Source: JAILLW01 sp045640525
Lineage (GTDB): Bacteria; Bacillota; Clostridia; Lachnospirales; Lachnospiraceae
Direction of reading: 5' to 3'
DNA: 64,000 nt
NCBI GenBank assembly: GCA_045640525.1
Contig: JAZUFE010000019.1
Coordinates: 1-64,000, forward strand
This document shows, piece after piece, positions 17,553 to 27,334 of the stretch (the first letter of the stretch is position 1; every line of letters begins with the position of its first letter). The notes under the pieces were generated by a model. It saw only the letters and a program-made list of their open reading frames with translations, was not told the DNA's origin and ran no database searches. The position numbers and the translations under genes were made by a program.

Positions 17553-18113
17553 TTAAATATCATTGCGAAAATCAACCGTGAATATGTTTTGACTGTCTTG
17601 ATATTCAGCGTTTTTTTGCAATAGGTATTCCATTGTATCCTCATTATATTCTCCGTATATTCCATCATATGCATCCTGCAGAATGTATTCGCTGTATACC
17701 TTCAAAAATGATGCGAAAACGGTTTCTTTGGCTATCATACCCTTTGTGGTATACGGTGAATAAATATATTTAATCAAATCCTTCGTCTTTCCTCTTCCCG
17801 CCTTCTTGTCAAAATCCTTTGAAAAGACGAAACCACACTCTATCTTTCCCGATAATAAGTCCTTATTAAGTTCTGTTTCATTCTGATAAAGATATACCCG
17901 ATAAGCCCCGTCCGATGTGTTTATGTCATTCACAATTTGGTCCGCATACTCACTTTCAAAAGTTACAACGCCCAGCGAAGTATTGCGTACATCAGGAGTA
18001 TTCACGCCCGAAAGAACAAGGCAAAGAAATACTATACTGGCTATAAGAACCCATGTGGATCTTCTTTTAAAAAGTGCCTTAAGATGATAAAAAACGTATC
18101 TTAACTTTCTCAT
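17553..18113 (-). CDS. Truncated-looking ABC-2 permease-like protein, 186 aa
   Basis: Starts at the ATG overlapping the previous stop (ATGA), with GGGAGG 7 bases before; the longer open frame lies inside the upstream gene. Residues 1-20 are basic (MRKLRYVFYHLKALFKRRST) and one helix follows (WVLIASIVFLCLVLSGV). The rest is an extracellular domain of about 140 residues like that of ABC-2 permeases (SLGVVTFESEYADQIV...DAYDGIYGEY). It ends at TAA 17553 without the five C-terminal helices that family members need. No continuation is found in the 47 bases before the next gene. Either a one-helix accessory subunit or a decayed permease. Confidence 0.7.
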   Translation of the reverse strand: MRKLRYVFYHLKALFKRRSTWVLIASIVFLCLVLSGVNTPDVRNTSLGVVTFESEYADQIVNDINTSDGAYRVYLYQNETELNKDLLSGKIECGFVFSKDFDKKAGRGKTKDLIKYIYSPYTTKGMIAKETVFASFLKVYSEYILQDAYDGIYGEYNEDTMEYLLQKNAEYQDSQNIFTVDFRNDI

Positions 18114-19219
18114 AGACCGCCTCCCAACATCATCAACCAGTATTTCATGGGAAGAAAATCCGATATGCTTTGTGTCCAGGATGCCAAATATGCTGTCGGA
18201 ATTATCAGTCCGGAACATAGTGCACCTGTTACGTTGATTATTATCAAAACAAACCTTCCGACTTTTCCGCTGTTTGAAATCGCATACACTATATGAAAAT
18301 AGACCGACAACATAACAGCAAGCAGCAATAATATCAAAGGATAATTAACTCTGCGGGATATCAAAACCACATCTGTCTTTTCCGTTATCTGCTTTCCTAT
18401 AATCCATAAGATAATACCTATCAGATAAACTGTCGGTATCATTACAATCAGCTTGGCTACAGAGCCTTTCACCGCTCCCATTCCGTTAACCTTCAATTTG
18501 AAATCCACCGCCTTGTTTTCCGAACTGTACATAAAAGAAAATATCAATCCGCCAAACATCAGCAGTGTTAACATTCCTGCAAGATAGAAATATGTTGACA
18601 TTTCCATGGAACCGTACGGAGAAATCATATCCGGTTCAAACATCTTGTCTCTTTCAAATATACGATTGACATATTTCAACGCGATTTCGTTACCGATATC
18701 GGAAATATCAACTTTGGATCCATATTCTCCGGCTGTATCTATTGCCGCATAGACGGATGATTCCGCCGTTTGCAAAAACGATACTCCCGAAGTAATCATC
18801 TGTTTGAATATGGTATCCGATAATGTCGGAGAGTCCGGAAAATACAAAACGGCAGGAGGATTGAGTCCTACCTGCACGTCATGATAAAATCCTTCAGGCA
18901 GTACGACTACCGCCTGAAGGAGTCCTTTATTATACTTTTCCAATGCCTTATCTTCCGAAAGATATTCAAAAGAGCAAATACTTTTAACCGAATCCATGGA
19001 AGATATAAAATCAACTGCGAATTTTGAAATCGCTTCGTCCTCGGGAATTACGACTCCCACTTTCACCAAAGATAAGTCTTCCTTTTCGAAAACCGTCTTT
19101 ATCCCCAAGAGCAGCAAAACTACCGCCAATGCTGTTATACCCAGTACTAAAATGGACTTAAGGGCTGTCTTTGCAGTTCTTTTCCATTGTAATAATACGT
19201 ACGAAGTAAATTGCTTCAT
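18110..19219 (-). CDS. ABC-2-type transporter permease, 369 aa
   Basis: The architecture is that of ABC-2 permeases: one N-terminal helix (residues 19-41), a 170-residue extracellular domain, then five helices from about residue 210 to the end. The extracellular part includes VVLPEGFYHDVQVGLNPPAVLYFPDSPT, a common element of the YhgE/ABC-2 family. It is probably energised by the ATPase encoded two genes upstream. It starts 1 base after the stop of the 452-aa gene and overlaps the next gene by 4 bases, so the cassette is tightly coupled. The substrate is unknown. Confidence 0.88.
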   Translation of the reverse strand: MKQFTSYVLLQWKRTAKTALKSILVLGITALAVVLLLLGIKTVFEKEDLSLVKVGVVIPEDEAISKFAVDFISSMDSVKSICSFEYLSEDKALEKYNKGLLQAVVVLPEGFYHDVQVGLNPPAVLYFPDSPTLSDTIFKQMITSGVSFLQTAESSVYAAIDTAGEYGSKVDISDIGNEIALKYVNRIFERDKMFEPDMISPYGSMEMSTYFYLAGMLTLLMFGGLIFSFMYSSENKAVDFKLKVNGMGAVKGSVAKLIVMIPTVYLIGIILWIIGKQITEKTDVVLISRRVNYPLILLLLAVMLSVYFHIVYAISNSGKVGRFVLIIINVTGALCSGLIIPTAYLASWTQSISDFLPMKYWLMMLGGGL

Positions 19220-19220
19220 T

Positions 19221-20579
19221 TTAGTATCCCATACCCAATGCGCCCATCACAACTCCGGAAATTTCCTCTATAAGCTGTTCGAAATCTGCTTCTGAAGCCG
19301 TACCAAAATCAAATTCGTTCTGTGTCTCAAATTCCTTGATTTCGGCTCCTGTTGATAATTCGATGTTGCCTCCGACATATGTATCGCCCATGTCAAGAAT
19401 CTTCATCTCTATTTTCATCTTCTTGTCAGACTTATCGATATTGAAGCTCATCAAAGATTCCATACCCGTGATACCGACATTCAAATCACCTTCCGCCTGA
19501 TTGTATTCAAGTGTAAGTACCGAAGGATTTCCGTTAGAAAATTCAAATGTTTCCACGGAACCTTCTTTTGAACCTTCAATTTTAAGAGTGGTTTCATCAT
19601 CTACCGTAAATTCCACATTCTGTGCCCTGTAGTCTCCGCCTTTGAACAAAATTCCGACAGATTCTTCTCCCTCGGGTTCAACACTGAAAGCTACCATCAT
19701 GTCATCATAAAGATATGCCTTAACCGCAACTTCGCCCATAGTGTCAAAATCGGATAAAGCCTCTGACATTATTTCAGACATCGGTTCACCCTCGGGATTA
19801 ATTATATTACCCAATTTGTCATAATACTCTACAAGGAATTCCTTAACATCCTTCGGGTCTACCGAAGCACGAAATCCTTTACACTTAACCATCTCGTTGT
19901 CTATTTCGAATTCTTTTGAATCAATTTTTTCGAACTCTATCTTTTCTCCGATTTCTTTAAGTGATTCCATCACTTCATCCGAACGTTCTTTGTCAAATGC
20001 AAACGTTGAATCATAGATATTTGAAAGAATTCCGTTTAAATCAATTGATTCTTCTTTCAATAACTGCGGGACATATCCCTCGTTCTTCTTGGTATAGTCA
20101 TAAGTAAATACATAGTTATCAACAATCGGTGTATACACACTCAATTTTGACTTATCCAATTGCAAAGCATACTCAATAGACGGAATGTAAGATAAGTTTA
20201 CATCTCCCGACATCTGTATCGTGTCTTTGTTCTGACATACATTGGCAAAAAAGGAAATATCTCCGATTGAAGGAATTTCCGTCTCAAGTTCCACCTCTAC
20301 CGTCTTTTCTTCGGATTCGTCAAATTCGGGAAAGTTCAAATCCTGAATCAGTAAGTTCTTTTCTTTCAGTTCCGTATAAGTATTCTTCATAGCCGCAGCT
20401 ATCTGAGCTTTAGGGCTTTTGGCGAAAAATACAAAAAAACATACTGTCAAAACTGCAACAAGCGCAACGGATGCTGCAATTATTCCGATAATAAGACCTT
20501 TCTTTTTCTTGGGTGATTGTCCGTCACCTTCAACTGTAGGCTGACCTGTCATAGGGTCAAAATTCATTGGTGTATCCAT
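19221..20579 (-). CDS. Membrane-anchored extracellular protein, 452 aa
   Basis: A cytoplasmic N-terminus of about 28 residues (MDTPMNFDPMTGQPTVEGDG, then PKKKKG) precedes one helix (residues 29-52). The remaining 400 residues are acidic and predicted to lie outside the cell. They contain alternating beta-rich and charged segments without Cys pairs or enzyme motifs. The gene lies between an ABC ATPase and an ABC-2 permease with 21-base and 1-base gaps, so it is probably an extracellular component of that cassette. GAGGAGG lies 5 bases before the ATG. I do not recognise a family. Confidence 0.82.
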   Translation of the reverse strand: MDTPMNFDPMTGQPTVEGDGQSPKKKKGLIIGIIAASVALVAVLTVCFFVFFAKSPKAQIAAAMKNTYTELKEKNLLIQDLNFPEFDESEEKTVEVELETEIPSIGDISFFANVCQNKDTIQMSGDVNLSYIPSIEYALQLDKSKLSVYTPIVDNYVFTYDYTKKNEGYVPQLLKEESIDLNGILSNIYDSTFAFDKERSDEVMESLKEIGEKIEFEKIDSKEFEIDNEMVKCKGFRASVDPKDVKEFLVEYYDKLGNIINPEGEPMSEIMSEALSDFDTMGEVAVKAYLYDDMMVAFSVEPEGEESVGILFKGGDYRAQNVEFTVDDETTLKIEGSKEGSVETFEFSNGNPSVLTLEYNQAEGDLNVGITGMESLMSFNIDKSDKKMKIEMKILDMGDTYVGGNIELSTGAEIKEFETQNEFDFGTASEADFEQLIEEISGVVMGALGMGY

Positions 20580-20600
20580 TTTTCCTCCTCAAATATAACT

Positions 20601-21263
20601 CTAACTTAACAATTGACGAATATTATCCATCATTTCGTCATTTTTTTCAACCTCGATGAGTTTACCGTCTTTTAGAAACAAACAACGGTCACAGGCAACT
20701 ATTTCAGCCTCTTCATGAGTTGAAACAAGTACCATTCCGTTCAGATTGTTATATTCCGAAAGCCATGCCTGTATGTTTTCTTTATAGTAAATATCCAGCG
20801 CCGTAGTAGGTTCGTCCAAAAGAAGAATCGGCGGCCATGCCGCTATTGCACACGCTATTGCCAGTCTGCGTTTCATTCCGCCGGATAATTTGCGAACTTC
20901 CGTCTTCATAATCGGCGTAAGTTCAAATCTCTCAGCTATATATTTATAATTGGGGCATTTGGTAACTCCCCACAATCTAAGATTATCTATTACGGTAAGT
21001 TCCGGAAGAAGCGGAATATCCTGTGGCACATATCCAATATATTCACGAAAGTATCTTCTGCTTCTTAAGGGATTATGACCAAAAAATGATATTTCTCCTG
21101 AATCGGCTTTCATTGATCCGCTCAATATCTGCATGAGTGTGGTTTTGCCGCAACCGTTACGTCCCACTATCGCAACTCTTTGGCCGGGACTGATTGAAAA
21201 AGAAATATCTTTGAGAATGGTTCTCTTACCGTACTTTTTTGATATATTCCTTACTTCCAGCAT
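20601..21263 (-). CDS. ABC transporter ATPase, 220 aa
   Basis: A compact ATP-binding subunit: Walker A GRNGCGKTT at residue 34, Q-loop YVPQDIPLLP, signature LSGGMKRRLAIA, Walker B ILLLDEPTTALD and switch His STHEEAE. GGAG lies 8 bases before the ATG. It heads a four-gene cassette: ATPase, 452-aa anchored protein, permease, half-permease. ABC-2 cassettes of this shape commonly export peptides, lipids or antibiotics, but nothing here fixes the substrate. Confidence 0.93.
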   Translation of the reverse strand: MLEVRNISKKYGKRTILKDISFSISPGQRVAIVGRNGCGKTTLMQILSGSMKADSGEISFFGHNPLRSRRYFREYIGYVPQDIPLLPELTVIDNLRLWGVTKCPNYKYIAERFELTPIMKTEVRKLSGGMKRRLAIACAIAAWPPILLLDEPTTALDIYYKENIQAWLSEYNNLNGMVLVSTHEEAEIVACDRCLFLKDGKLIEVEKNDEMMDNIRQLLS

Positions 21264-21290
21264 TATTATATATCTCCGTTAGTATTACTC

Positions 21291-23393
21291 TTAAAGCTTA
21301 CTGTATTTTAAAACAATCGCACTTGTCTTTTTCATGGATATGGAAAGTTTTCCGCTCATTACAAGAAATTCCTTGTTTTCGATTGAAAATCCTTCTTCAT
21401 CCGTAACTATCAGCTGTCTTACGATTGCCTCGTTCGGTATTCCGAGCTGCCATACGGAAACTTCTTTCATAATGTCCTGATCATTATTATTAACAAGTAC
21501 TACACATACTTCTTTCTTGGTAAATCTTCCGTATCCTAAAAAATTGTAGTCGTTTGCTACATATTTGAGGGATCCTTTCAATAATTCCTCATTTCCCTTA
21601 TGTATTCTAATCATCTGCTTATGAAAATCTATCATCTGCAAATCTTCATGACCCCACGGATAGGTTCTTCTGTTATCAGGATCTGTCCATCCGCAAACTC
21701 CGGCCTCGTCCCCATAATATATTGTAGGGGCACCGGGCCATGTAAACTGTATAACAACAGCTTCGCGCATAACAGCCTTATTGATTCCTTCATTAGCAGC
21801 TTCCGGTCCCAGATTATTGGTTCTTCCTATTCTTCTGTTGGTTCTTGTCAGGAATCTTGAATGATCATGATTAGACAATTCATTCATGGAAATCGACAAT
21901 GAAGGCATTGTAAAGTCAGCCGAGTGACAGTTCATTGCACCGATAAAGCTGTCGGCATTACCCAAAAGATCCTGTCTGAAGTCATCCGAATGCTTCTGCA
22001 TACCTGTCAAAAACCAGGTTACAGGTTCCATGAATGCATCATAGTTCATAACCGAATCCCATTCTTTACCGTTAAGCCATCCTCGTGGTGAACCGTAGTG
22101 TTCGGCCAAAACAATCGCCTGAGGATTTGCTGCTTTAACAGCTGCTCTGAATTCTTTCCAAAAATAGTGGTTATATTCCGGACTGTGTCCCAAATCGGCA
22201 GCCACATCGAGCCTCCATCCGTCGGCATTATACGGAGGCGAAACCCATTTGGCAGCTATTCTCATGACATAATCAAAAAGTTCCTTGGAATTTTCGTAAT
22301 TTAACTTGGGTAATGTATCATGTCCCCACCATCCGTCATATGTAGGATTATACGGAAAATGATTTTGATCTTTGAAATCGAAATAATTGTGATACGGGCT
22401 GCCGGCGTCTACAAATGCACCTTTTTCATAGCCTTCGGCATTCTCGTATATTCTCTCTTTATCAAGCCACTTATTAAATGAACCGCAATGATTGAAAACA
22501 CCGTCAAGAATTACCTTTATTCCGCGCTTGTGAGCTTCCGATACAACCTTGGCGAACAGCTCATTGGATGCTTCCAGATTAAGCTTATTGGTAACACGGT
22601 CAATATATCTTGTCGCAAATCTGTTTTCGTGCTGATCATCTCTTAGCAAATCGCCTTCATCATGAACAATTTTGCCTATATGCGGATCTATATAATCATA
22701 ATCCTGAATATCGTATTTATGGTTTGATGGAGATACAAAAAGCGGATTAAAGTATATTACATCTATACCAAGGTCCTCAAGATAATCGAGTTTATCCAAT
22801 ACTCCCTGTAAATCTCCGCCATAGAACTCTCTTACACCCATGGTAGCAGGATATTTATCCCAATCTTCTACTTCAACTGTTTTATCACCGATATATTCGT
22901 ATTCGCCTGTAAGCACGTCATTACTCTTATCACCGTTACAGAATCTGTCCGTATATATTTGATACATAACGGCACCTTTAGCCCACTGCGGTGTACTAAA
23001 TCCCGGTATTATTCTAAAATATGCATCTTCCGAGGTTCTTTTTTGGACACCGTTCATATTGTAGTAGCACATAATACGTCCGGCGTGTATTTCAAAACAA
23101 TATTTGAATTCATCGCTCTCTACTTCAACATTTGTAAAATAGTATGCAAATTTTTCGTCCTTTTCACCAAGATACATCTGAATTTTACTTGTGTCGTGTA
23201 TCAGATATACTTTATCAACATTATCTGCTTCGACCCTGATTGTAATCTTAACTTGTGAATAAGGATTGGGTTCGGCCGGGAATACATAATTTTCGGAAGT
23301 ATCCGAAAATACTGCTTTCTTATTGAAATTAGGCCGCATTTCATTGATATATATTCGATTCAATTCCAGTCTTGATAAAGATGAATAATCCAT
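21291..23393 (-). CDS. GH13 alpha-glucan hydrolase (neopullulanase/cyclomaltodextrinase type)
   Basis: A 700-residue glycoside hydrolase of family 13. An N-terminal starch-binding-like beta domain (residues 1-125) precedes the catalytic barrel: YQIYTDRF, DGVFNH, the nucleophile Asp396 in DGWRLDVAAD, the acid/base Glu431 in VLAEHYG, and Asp510 in LSNHDHS. A beta-rich C-terminal domain follows. There is no signal peptide, so it should act in the cytosol on imported maltodextrins, pullulan fragments or cyclodextrins, as neopullulanase-type enzymes do. The ATG at 23393 (GGGAG 7 bases before) is chosen over the longer frame start at 23423. It is 28 bp upstream of the ABC cassette. Confidence 0.9.
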   Translation of the reverse strand: MDYSSLSRLELNRIYINEMRPNFNKKAVFSDTSENYVFPAEPNPYSQVKITIRVEADNVDKVYLIHDTSKIQMYLGEKDEKFAYYFTNVEVESDEFKYCFEIHAGRIMCYYNMNGVQKRTSEDAYFRIIPGFSTPQWAKGAVMYQIYTDRFCNGDKSNDVLTGEYEYIGDKTVEVEDWDKYPATMGVREFYGGDLQGVLDKLDYLEDLGIDVIYFNPLFVSPSNHKYDIQDYDYIDPHIGKIVHDEGDLLRDDQHENRFATRYIDRVTNKLNLEASNELFAKVVSEAHKRGIKVILDGVFNHCGSFNKWLDKERIYENAEGYEKGAFVDAGSPYHNYFDFKDQNHFPYNPTYDGWWGHDTLPKLNYENSKELFDYVMRIAAKWVSPPYNADGWRLDVAADLGHSPEYNHYFWKEFRAAVKAANPQAIVLAEHYGSPRGWLNGKEWDSVMNYDAFMEPVTWFLTGMQKHSDDFRQDLLGNADSFIGAMNCHSADFTMPSLSISMNELSNHDHSRFLTRTNRRIGRTNNLGPEAANEGINKAVMREAVVIQFTWPGAPTIYYGDEAGVCGWTDPDNRRTYPWGHEDLQMIDFHKQMIRIHKGNEELLKGSLKYVANDYNFLGYGRFTKKEVCVVLVNNNDQDIMKEVSVWQLGIPNEAIVRQLIVTDEEGFSIENKEFLVMSGKLSISMKKTSAIVLKYSKL

Positions 23394-23475
23394 AAGTATC
23401 TCCCTGAACAAAATATGGAACACACAGAATAATTTTAATACAATATATTGTGTGTTTCAAGAACCGATAGAAAGA

Positions 23476-23507
23476 GAAAACGGATAGAATAAATTCTATC
23501 CGTTTTC
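23476..23507 (-). terminator. Terminator downstream of ftsH
   Basis: GAAAACGGATAGAAT pairs perfectly with ATTCTATCCGTTTTC, a 15-bp stem with a small loop. On the minus strand it ends in CGTTTTCTCTTTC. It lies 127 bases after the ftsH stop and 83 bases before the GH13 start. The 23508-23633 interval shows nothing else clear. Confidence 0.75.
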
Positions 23508-23633
23508 AGAGAAGGTATTTCTTTCTTATGGGGTATAGCAAAAACTATAAAAAAATGTATTGGGGGGTTACAAGAAGTATAATAGCACCACCCCTATAAT
23601 CGAACAATACGAATATCTCACAAATTTACTAAA

Positions 23634-25448
23634 TTACTCTTCTGTAATTTGTGCATTATTACCAAATAGAGCTTCAAATTCTTCTCGACCAATCTTTTCC
23701 TTCTCAAGTAAAAGATCTGCTGTAGCATGGAGAATACTGATATTGTCTTCAATGATTTCTTTAGCTTTCAGATAACACTCGTCAATAATTCTCTTGACCT
23801 CCGAATCTATTTCTCCGGAAATCAATTCACTAAACGATTTTGCATGAGCCAAATCTCTTCCGATAAATACCTCATCATCATCGTTTTCGTAATTAATCAT
23901 GCCGATTTTTTCAGACATACCGTATCTTGTAACCATGCTTCTTGCCCGCTTGGTCGCCTGCTGAATATCATTCGAAGCACCGGTAGTAATATCATGGAAT
24001 ATGATCTCTTCGGCGATTCTTCCTCCCAAAGAAACCATAATATCCTGTTCCATCTTCGACTTGGTAAGGTACATCTCATCCTTCTCGGGAAGTGGCATCG
24101 TAAATCCGCCTGCTCCAAGCCCTGTGGGAATAATCGATATCATATGTACCGGATCGACATCCGGCAATACATGGAACAAAATAGCATGTCCTGCTTCGTG
24201 ATAAGCTGTAATGCGTTTCTCTTTATCCGAAATAACACGACTCTTCTTCTCTGCACCGAGTCCGACTTTAATGAAAGACTTATCTATATCGGCCTGTTTG
24301 ATATATGCACGATTATCCTTGGCTGCTGCAATAGCTGATTCATTAAGCAGATTTTCAAGGTCAGCACCCGTAAATCCGGCCGTTGTCTGTGCAACCTTCT
24401 TAAGATCGACATCATCTCCCAAAGGTTTATTCTTGGCATGTACCGTTAATATTTCTTCTCTTCCTCTTACATCCGGTCTGTTAACGGCAATCTTTCTGTC
24501 AAATCTGCCCGGACGCATTATGGCAGGATCCAGTATATCAACTCTATTGGTAGCTGCCATTACTATAATTCCGCTGTTCTCGGTGAAACCATCCATTTCA
24601 ACAAGCAACTGGTTAAGCGTCTGTTCACGTTCATCGTGTCCGCCACCCATACCTGTTCCACGTCTCCTTGCCACAGCATCGATTTCATCTATGAACACAA
24701 TACACGGAGAATGATGCTTGGCATCTTCAAACAAATCACGTACACGCGATGCACCGACACCAACGAACATTTCCACGAAATCAGAACCCGAAATCGTAAA
24801 GAAGGGAACACCTGCTTCTCCGGCTATAGCCTTTGCCAGCAAAGTTTTTCCCGTACCGGGAGCACCTTCAAGCAGTATACCCTTGGGGATTCTTGCACCC
24901 ACGTTGGTAAACTTGGAAGGAGATTTAAGGAACTCAACTATTTCCGTAAGCTCTTCCTTCTCTTCTGCAAGTCCCGCAACGTCATTCAATCTTATCTTAC
25001 TGTCCGTTGACATTCTGGCGCGGCTCTTACCAAAATTCATCATCTTGGAATTTCCGCCACCGCCTGTCATCATTGTCATCATAAGTACCATAACAACAAC
25101 GCAGATTAACAACGGTAGAAGATTGGTGGTAAACCAACTGTCCTGTTCAACCTGAAGAACAATAGGATTTAATCCCTTTTCTATCAAATAGTTCTCGGTA
25201 GCCGAAACATCGGTAACATACATTACGGCCTTTTCGCCGTTTACCAAAACGATTTCGACTTCTCCGGTAGGTGTAATCTTACCCGGCTGAATGGAAACCG
25301 ATACCACATTCTTGCTCTTAATAGCTTCATCAAGGTCGTTTCTTGTTATCTTGGTCCTTGATGAAGGTAAAAACATCGGTATCACCATTATGGCGATAGC
25401 AATCAACATCAATATAAAATATAAACTTACGCCTCTTTTTTGATTCAA
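23634..25448 (-). CDS. ftsH: ATP-dependent zinc metalloprotease FtsH
   Basis: A membrane-anchored AAA+ protease that degrades misfolded and regulatory proteins. Helix 1 is at residues 7-27, an extracytoplasmic domain follows to about 105, helix 2 is at 108-127, Walker A GAPGTGKT at 195-202, Walker B CIVFIDEIDA near 249-258, the second-region-of-homology arginines lie near 312-318, and the zinc motif HEAGH is at 417-421. The 604-residue length is typical. The start codon is TTG at 25448: AGGAG lies 7-8 bases upstream, and no ATG is available before the first helix. It follows hpt by 10 bases, in the conserved tilS-hpt-ftsH order. Confidence 0.97.
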   Translation of the reverse strand: MNQKRGVSLYFILMLIAIAIMVIPMFLPSSRTKITRNDLDEAIKSKNVVSVSIQPGKITPTGEVEIVLVNGEKAVMYVTDVSATENYLIEKGLNPIVLQVEQDSWFTTNLLPLLICVVVMVLMMTMMTGGGGNSKMMNFGKSRARMSTDSKIRLNDVAGLAEEKEELTEIVEFLKSPSKFTNVGARIPKGILLEGAPGTGKTLLAKAIAGEAGVPFFTISGSDFVEMFVGVGASRVRDLFEDAKHHSPCIVFIDEIDAVARRRGTGMGGGHDEREQTLNQLLVEMDGFTENSGIIVMAATNRVDILDPAIMRPGRFDRKIAVNRPDVRGREEILTVHAKNKPLGDDVDLKKVAQTTAGFTGADLENLLNESAIAAAKDNRAYIKQADIDKSFIKVGLGAEKKSRVISDKEKRITAYHEAGHAILFHVLPDVDPVHMISIIPTGLGAGGFTMPLPEKDEMYLTKSKMEQDIMVSLGGRIAEEIIFHDITTGASNDIQQATKRARSMVTRYGMSEKIGMINYENDDDEVFIGRDLAHAKSFSELISGEIDSEVKRIIDECYLKAKEIIEDNISILHATADLLLEKEKIGREEFEALFGNNAQITEE

Positions 25449-25458
25449 TATTTTTCTC

Positions 25459-25986
25459 CTAATCTACAAATTCAATAACACCTACGTACGGAAGATTTCT
25501 GTATTTTTGCTCGTAGTCAAGTCCGAATCCTACCACGAATTCATCCGGAATAACAAATCCCGTGTAATCAACATTAACATCATCAACCACTCTTCTGTCA
25601 GGCTTATCCAACAAAGTACATAACCTAATTGACTTGGGATTTCTGTTCTTTAAGTACTTAATCAGATAGCTTAATGTACGTCCCGTATCGATTATATCTT
25701 CAACAATTATTACATTCTTACCCTCGATGGCATGATCCAGATCCTTAATAATCTTAACCACACCCGATGACTGTGTTCCCTGATAACTTGAAACCGACAT
25801 AAAGTCCAACGAAACCGGTACCGTAATTCTCTTGGCAAGTTCACAGGTAATAAATACTCCTCCTTTGAGGATTCCGATTAACAATACCTCTTCACCTGCA
25901 TAATCCTTGCTGATAGCCTGTCCCATTTCAAGAACACGTTTATTTACTTCTTCTTCCGACAAAAGAACCTTAATTTTCTCCTTCAT
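25459..25986 (-). CDS. hpt: Hypoxanthine phosphoribosyltransferase
   Basis: Salvages hypoxanthine and guanine to IMP and GMP using PRPP. The 175-residue length fits. The PRPP-binding motif is VIIVEDIIDTGRTL near residue 92, and the SVSSYQGTQSSG flap loop and the C-terminal DEFVVGFGLDY segment are present. GGAGGT lies 6 bases before the ATG, and the first 17 bases overlap the end of tilS. The tilS-hpt-ftsH order is conserved across Firmicutes. Confidence 0.96.
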   Translation of the reverse strand: MKEKIKVLLSEEEVNKRVLEMGQAISKDYAGEEVLLIGILKGGVFITCELAKRITVPVSLDFMSVSSYQGTQSSGVVKIIKDLDHAIEGKNVIIVEDIIDTGRTLSYLIKYLKNRNPKSIRLCTLLDKPDRRVVDDVNVDYTGFVIPDEFVVGFGLDYEQKYRNLPYVGVIEFVD

Positions 25987-27334
25987 ATTTTACCTCCAGC
26001 ACTCGCTCTGTCTTCTCACTTACCTTGTAGTACTCACTGATTCTTCCCCCGATGACCCACATAACATGATTTCCGTCCGCCAAAAGAAGCGTTTCATCCC
26101 TCTTGTCTTTAGGTATCTTCTCATTGACCATATAATCCTGAAGGCTCTTGGTCTGCATGTCCTTGTTGATTACCAGATAATCGCCTTCTTTCCTGTTACG
26201 CACGGTTGCAACAGAGGATATTTTATCATAATCAAACCATTTCGTATAGTTTTCCTTCGGTATATCATCCGGAGAAAAAGTTGTCAGTACCTCCATGGTA
26301 ACTTTGGACTTTTCATCCTCAGGATTGAAAGATTTCACATATGAATTCTCTTTGAGTATTATCAATCTGCTATACTCTTTCCTGGCTTTAATTCCGTATA
26401 TCAGATTAATCCATTTGGTGCCTTCGCCTCCAAGGAGATTTAAAACCGATCTAATATGTTCTCCCGAAATATCTTTTCGCTTTCCGGCCACATAACTTAC
26501 GGCATCATATACAACCCGCGATTGTATATAAGGATGCTCCTTCTTCAATTCTTCTATATTAATGACTATTTTGCCAATTTCCTTTTCGAGTGTACATCTT
26601 ATAGCAGCTTTGACGGCACACTCATCTATGTATTCTTCCGCGCTCAAAACCTGATTGGCGGCATTTGTCATATTTTCTACGGCCTTACCGGAAATGTTTT
26701 CGGTGGCATAGTTCAAAATATTATGTCTTATCTTATTTCTTGTATAGTCATCTTCCAAATTGGTCTTATCGATTACATATGAAATTCCTTCTTCATTCAG
26801 GAATCTTTCTATAGACTCCCTGTTAACACAAAGAAGCGGTCTTATAATGTCACCGTTTACCGGCAAAATTCCTACAATTCCCCGTAACCCTGTTCCTCTG
26901 AACAGATTAAACAACATTGTCTCGGCCCTGTCATTGGCGTTATGCGCTACCGCTATAACTCCTCGTCTTTGGGCAAGTACTTTTCGAAAAGCATCGTACC
27001 GTACCAGTCTTCCGGCTTCTTCCGTACTGATGCCGTTCTCATCGGCAAGTTTACGCACATCCGCCTTTGCTTCATGAAATCTAATCTCAATACCAAAGCG
27101 TTCCTCAAATTGTCTGCAAAGATTTCTTACAAACTCACAATCATCGGATGCTTCCTCACGAATCATGTGGTTTACGTGCACTACTTCAAGTGCAATTTTT
27201 CCTTTGGATGCCAACTCACACAACAAAAAAAGGAGGCATACGGAATCTGCGCCTCCTGATACACCCGCAACGACCACATAACCGTCCTGCAGCATATTAT
27301 TCTCTTCAATAAACTTACTTACTCTGGTTCTCAT
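25970..27334 (-). CDS. tilS: tRNA(Ile)-lysidine synthase
   Basis: Modifies C34 of the AUA-reading isoleucine tRNA to lysidine, which is essential for decoding. The 454-residue protein carries the PP-loop SGGADS near residue 25, the HNANDRAETMLFNLFRGTGLRG catalytic segment, and C-terminal TilS domains. The frame stays open to 27475, but the ATG at 27334 (MRTRVSKFIEENN) matches the usual family start. It overlaps the divIC-like gene by 20 bases with no close Shine-Dalgarno, so translation is probably coupled. Confidence 0.94.
   Translation of the reverse strand: MRTRVSKFIEENNMLQDGYVVVAGVSGGADSVCLLFLLCELASKGKIALEVVHVNHMIREEASDDCEFVRNLCRQFEERFGIEIRFHEAKADVRKLADENGISTEEAGRLVRYDAFRKVLAQRRGVIAVAHNANDRAETMLFNLFRGTGLRGIVGILPVNGDIIRPLLCVNRESIERFLNEEGISYVIDKTNLEDDYTRNKIRHNILNYATENISGKAVENMTNAANQVLSAEEYIDECAVKAAIRCTLEKEIGKIVINIEELKKEHPYIQSRVVYDAVSYVAGKRKDISGEHIRSVLNLLGGEGTKWINLIYGIKARKEYSRLIILKENSYVKSFNPEDEKSKVTMEVLTTFSPDDIPKENYTKWFDYDKISSVATVRNRKEGDYLVINKDMQTKSLQDYMVNEKIPKDKRDETLLLADGNHVMWVIGGRISEYYKVSEKTERVLEVKYEGEN

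Noticed and set aside
17523..17553. Frameshift that would restore the missing half of the second ABC-2 permease
   Set aside because: Only 47 bases lie between its stop and the PurO-like start, so no C-terminal membrane domain is present in any frame.
23727..24338. 203-codon plus-strand open frame opposite ftsH
   Set aside because: It lies wholly within ftsH on the other strand, and its composition is that of an antisense reading.
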